NCBI GenBank assembly: GCA_013695075.1
Contig: JACDBE010000097.1
Span: 1-7,780 of the forward strand
DNA length: 7,780 bases
Direction of reading: 5' to 3'
From: Acidimicrobiia bacterium
GTDB lineage: Bacteria; Actinomycetota; Acidimicrobiia; Spongiisociales; UBA5794
Positions 6,338-7,780 of this stretch are shown here, in pieces. The position numbers and the translations under genes are program-made. Below the pieces are notes generated by a model. That model was not told the origin of the DNA, made no database searches, and saw only the letters and a program-made list of their open reading frames with translations. Position 1 is the stretch's first letter. Each line of letters starts with the position of its first letter.

Positions 6338-7471
6338 GTGACGACCGAGCAGATCATCGGGGAGCTGGTACAGCGGGGCCGCCAGCGCGGCTTCCTGGTC
6401 GTCACCGAGATCCATCAGGAGTTGGAGGACCGGGAGGCGCCGGCGGAGGCACTCGACGACGTGCTGGTCGCCCTCGCCGGGCAGACCATCGAGATCCGGG
6501 AAGACTCCAACGACGCCCTGGCCGCCACCGATCTGCCCAACGATGACATGGTGCTGATCTCCGATCCGGTGCGCATGTACCTGCAGCAGATCGGTCGCTA
6601 CCCGCTGCTCTCCTCCCAGCAGGAGGTCGAGCTGGCCATGCAGATGGAGGCCGGGGTCAGGGCTGACGAGAAGCTGGCGGCGGCCGAAGCCGACCTGGCG
6701 GTGGACGAGCGGGTGTTCCTAGAGCGGGCGGTGCGCCAAGCGGACAAGGCGCGCAAGCGGCTGGTGGAAGCCAACCTACGGCTGGTGGTGTCCATCGCCA
6801 AGCGTTATGTCGGCAAGGGCCTGTCGTTGCTCGATCTGGTCCAGGAGGGCAACCTGGGCTTGATCCGGGCGGTAGAGAAGTTCGACTACCGCAAGGGGTT
6901 CAAGTTCTCCACATACGCCACCTGGTGGATCCGCCAGGCAGTCACACGTGCCCTGGCCGATCAGGCCCGCACCATCCGGGTCCCCGTGCACATGATCGAG
7001 ACCATCAACAAGCTGGCGCACACCCAGCGGGCGCTGATGCAGGAGCTGGGGCGGGAACCCACCATCCAGGAGGTGGCCACCGAGATGGAGATGGCGCCCG
7101 ACCGCATCAGCGAGCTGCAACGCATCGCCCTCGACCCGGTGTCACTGGAGACCAAGGTCGGTGAAAGCGACGAGTCCACCCTGGCCGACTTCGTCTCCGA
7201 CCAGGATGCCAACGTGCCCATCGAGGCGGCCTCGTTCCGGCTGCTCCAGGAGTACCTGGGGTTGGCCATGGAGGGCCTCAGCGAGCGGGAGCGCCACGTG
7301 CTGATCATGCGCTACGGGCTGGCCGACGGCAAGATCCGCACCCTGGAGGAGGTGGGGGCGTTCTTCAACGTCACCCGGGAGCGGGTTCGCCAGATCGAGA
7401 CCAAGGCGCTGGCCAAACTGCGCCAGCCGGCGCGCTCCCGCCGGCTCGAGGGTTACCTCGAGGGAGCCTGA
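6338..7471 (+). CDS. rpoD: Principal RNA polymerase sigma factor (RpoD/SigA)
   Basis: The 377-residue product is a group 1 sigma-70 factor that directs RNA polymerase to housekeeping promoters. A region 1.1-like N-terminus (TEQIIGELVQRGRQRGFLVV, EIHQELEDREAP) supports a principal rather than alternative sigma. Region 1.2 starts at D76 (DPVRMYLQQIGRYPLLS). Region 2 runs from L142 (LVEANLRLVVSIAKRYVGKG, LDLVQEGNLGLIRAVEKFDY, FSTYATWWIRQAV, with W196 and W197 in the promoter-melting segment). Region 3 is around RALMQELGREPTIQEVATEM. Region 4 carries GLSERERHVLIMRYGL and the -35-binding helix-turn-helix TLEEVGAFFNVTRERVRQIE (T335-E354). Length is close to Bacillus SigA and shorter than E. coli RpoD, which has a long insertion. 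GTG 6338 was chosen for its perfect Shine-Dalgarno; the frame is open back into dnaG, but that part is a shadow. The gene lies 112 nt after dnaG and converges with the YtxH-like gene. Confidence 0.97.
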   Translation: MTTEQIIGELVQRGRQRGFLVVTEIHQELEDREAPAEALDDVLVALAGQTIEIREDSNDALAATDLPNDDMVLISDPVRMYLQQIGRYPLLSSQQEVELAMQMEAGVRADEKLAAAEADLAVDERVFLERAVRQADKARKRLVEANLRLVVSIAKRYVGKGLSLLDLVQEGNLGLIRAVEKFDYRKGFKFSTYATWWIRQAVTRALADQARTIRVPVHMIETINKLAHTQRALMQELGREPTIQEVATEMEMAPDRISELQRIALDPVSLETKVGESDESTLADFVSDQDANVPIEAASFRLLQEYLGLAMEGLSERERHVLIMRYGLADGKIRTLEEVGAFFNVTRERVRQIETKALAKLRQPARSRRLEGYLEGA

Positions 7472-7512
7472 TCGTCGGCGGTCTGGTCTCAGCGGCCTGA
7501 TCGTCAGCGGTC
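7466..7512 (+). repeat. Direct repeat, 18 nt with one mismatch, spanning the rpoD 3' junction
   Basis: GCCTGATCGTCGGCGGTC at 7466-7483 and GCCTGATCGTCAGCGGTC at 7495-7512 differ at one base (G7477 versus A7506) and are 29 nt apart. The first copy holds the rpoD stop (7469-7471) and the second holds the minus-strand stop of the facing gene (7504-7506). No hairpin terminator is visible between the two converging genes. Confidence 0.7.
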
Positions 7513-7761
7513 CGTGGAGCGGTACTCGATGACGTCGCTGGCGGAACGGAGCCCGTTGCCGACGAAGTGGCGCATGTGGTCCCTGGGGCCGATGACCATG
7601 GCCATCGCCTTGTCGACCAGGCTGCCCACCTGCTTGTTGGCGCGCAGCTTGGTCCACAGGTCCATGATCTGCAGGTAGCGCTCCCGGCCCGCCCGGGTCC
7701 CGAGGATGTAGCCGGCACCGAGTCCGACGGCGGCTCCCGTCTTGAATCCGAAAATTGCCAT
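7504..7761 (-). CDS. Small YtxH-like membrane protein, conserved hypothetical
   Basis: The 85-residue product begins MAIFGFKTGAAVGLGAGYIL, a short Gly/Ala-rich hydrophobic segment, followed at once by GTRAGRERYLQIMDLW. That combination is typical of actinobacterial conserved proteins usually labelled YtxH-like. A polar, probably helical part follows (KLRANKQVGSLVDKAMAM), then a tail ending IEYRSTDR. It is probably a single-pass or membrane-associated protein with a cytoplasmic helix; no enzymatic motif is seen and the role is unknown. ATG 7761 is preferred because the conserved motif starts there. A GTG at 7777-7779 would add six residues and reaches almost to the window edge. It is transcribed toward rpoD, with 32 nt between the two stop codons. 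Confidence 0.8.
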   Translation of the reverse strand: MAIFGFKTGAAVGLGAGYILGTRAGRERYLQIMDLWTKLRANKQVGSLVDKAMAMVIGPRDHMRHFVGNGLRSASDVIEYRSTDR

Positions 7762-7767
7762 GCCCCC

Positions 7768-7773
7768 ATTGTC
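7768..7773 (-). promoter_or_regulatory. Candidate -10 for the YtxH-like gene
   Basis: Read on the minus strand this is GACAAT, four of six bases of the -10 consensus, with 6 nt before the ATG at 7761. No real Shine-Dalgarno is present, only a G-run, so the mRNA may be leaderless, as inferred for dnaG. The window ends 7 nt further, so a -35 cannot be examined. Confidence 0.3.
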
Positions 7774-7780
7774 CCACACC

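Noticed and set aside
4942..6405. 487-codon open frame on the minus strand across dnaG
   Set aside because: It lies antisense to the conserved DnaG sequence, has biased Arg/Gly/His-rich composition without a recognisable domain, and is the usual shadow of high-GC third-position bias.

Overview
The window is visibly GC-rich and gene-dense. It carries a block of core housekeeping genes that points to an actinobacterium, probably class Acidimicrobiia or a relative. This placement rests on the recO-uppS-glyS-dnaG order known from actinobacteria, the dimeric (alpha2) type of glycyl-tRNA synthetase, dnaG sitting directly before a principal sigma factor, and a Thr/Pro-rich secreted linker followed by an Ig/cadherin-like domain. 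It is inferred from sequence style and gene order, not from a database match.

Layout. (1) 3-653 (+): the C-terminal part of a membrane-anchored surface protein whose start lies upstream of the window. (2) 785-2267 (+): recO (recombinational repair) overlapping uppS (cis-prenyltransferase for the cell-wall lipid carrier) by 8 nt, followed by a small hairpin. (3) 2374-3744 (+): glyS. It converges on, and overlaps by 91 nt, an Lrp/AsnC-family regulator on the minus strand (3654-4154). (4) 4155-4473: a regulatory stretch. It has a divergent promoter region with repeated AATCT/AGATT elements, a well-formed 28-codon small ORF (4256-4342) with an extended -10 and a perfect Shine-Dalgarno, then three consecutive stem-loops and a likely leaderless start for dnaG. 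(5) 4474-7471 (+): dnaG (primase) and rpoD/sigA (principal sigma factor), separated by a 112-nt gap with three 14-nt-phased repeats. (6) 7504-7761 (-): a small membrane protein of the YtxH-like type, convergent with rpoD.

The genes serve replication priming, transcription initiation, translation (Gly charging), DNA repair and cell-wall precursor transport, so this is a growth-linked core locus. The dnaG-rpoD pair corresponds to the last two genes of the classical rpsU-dnaG-rpoD macromolecular-synthesis operon, without rpsU. I see no CRISPR array, transposon, prophage, tRNA or rRNA. The least explained part is 4155-4473: the AsnC-type regulator, the divergent tiny ORF and the hairpin cluster ahead of dnaG. 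I found no new multi-gene system; the small ORF is the best candidate for something undescribed.
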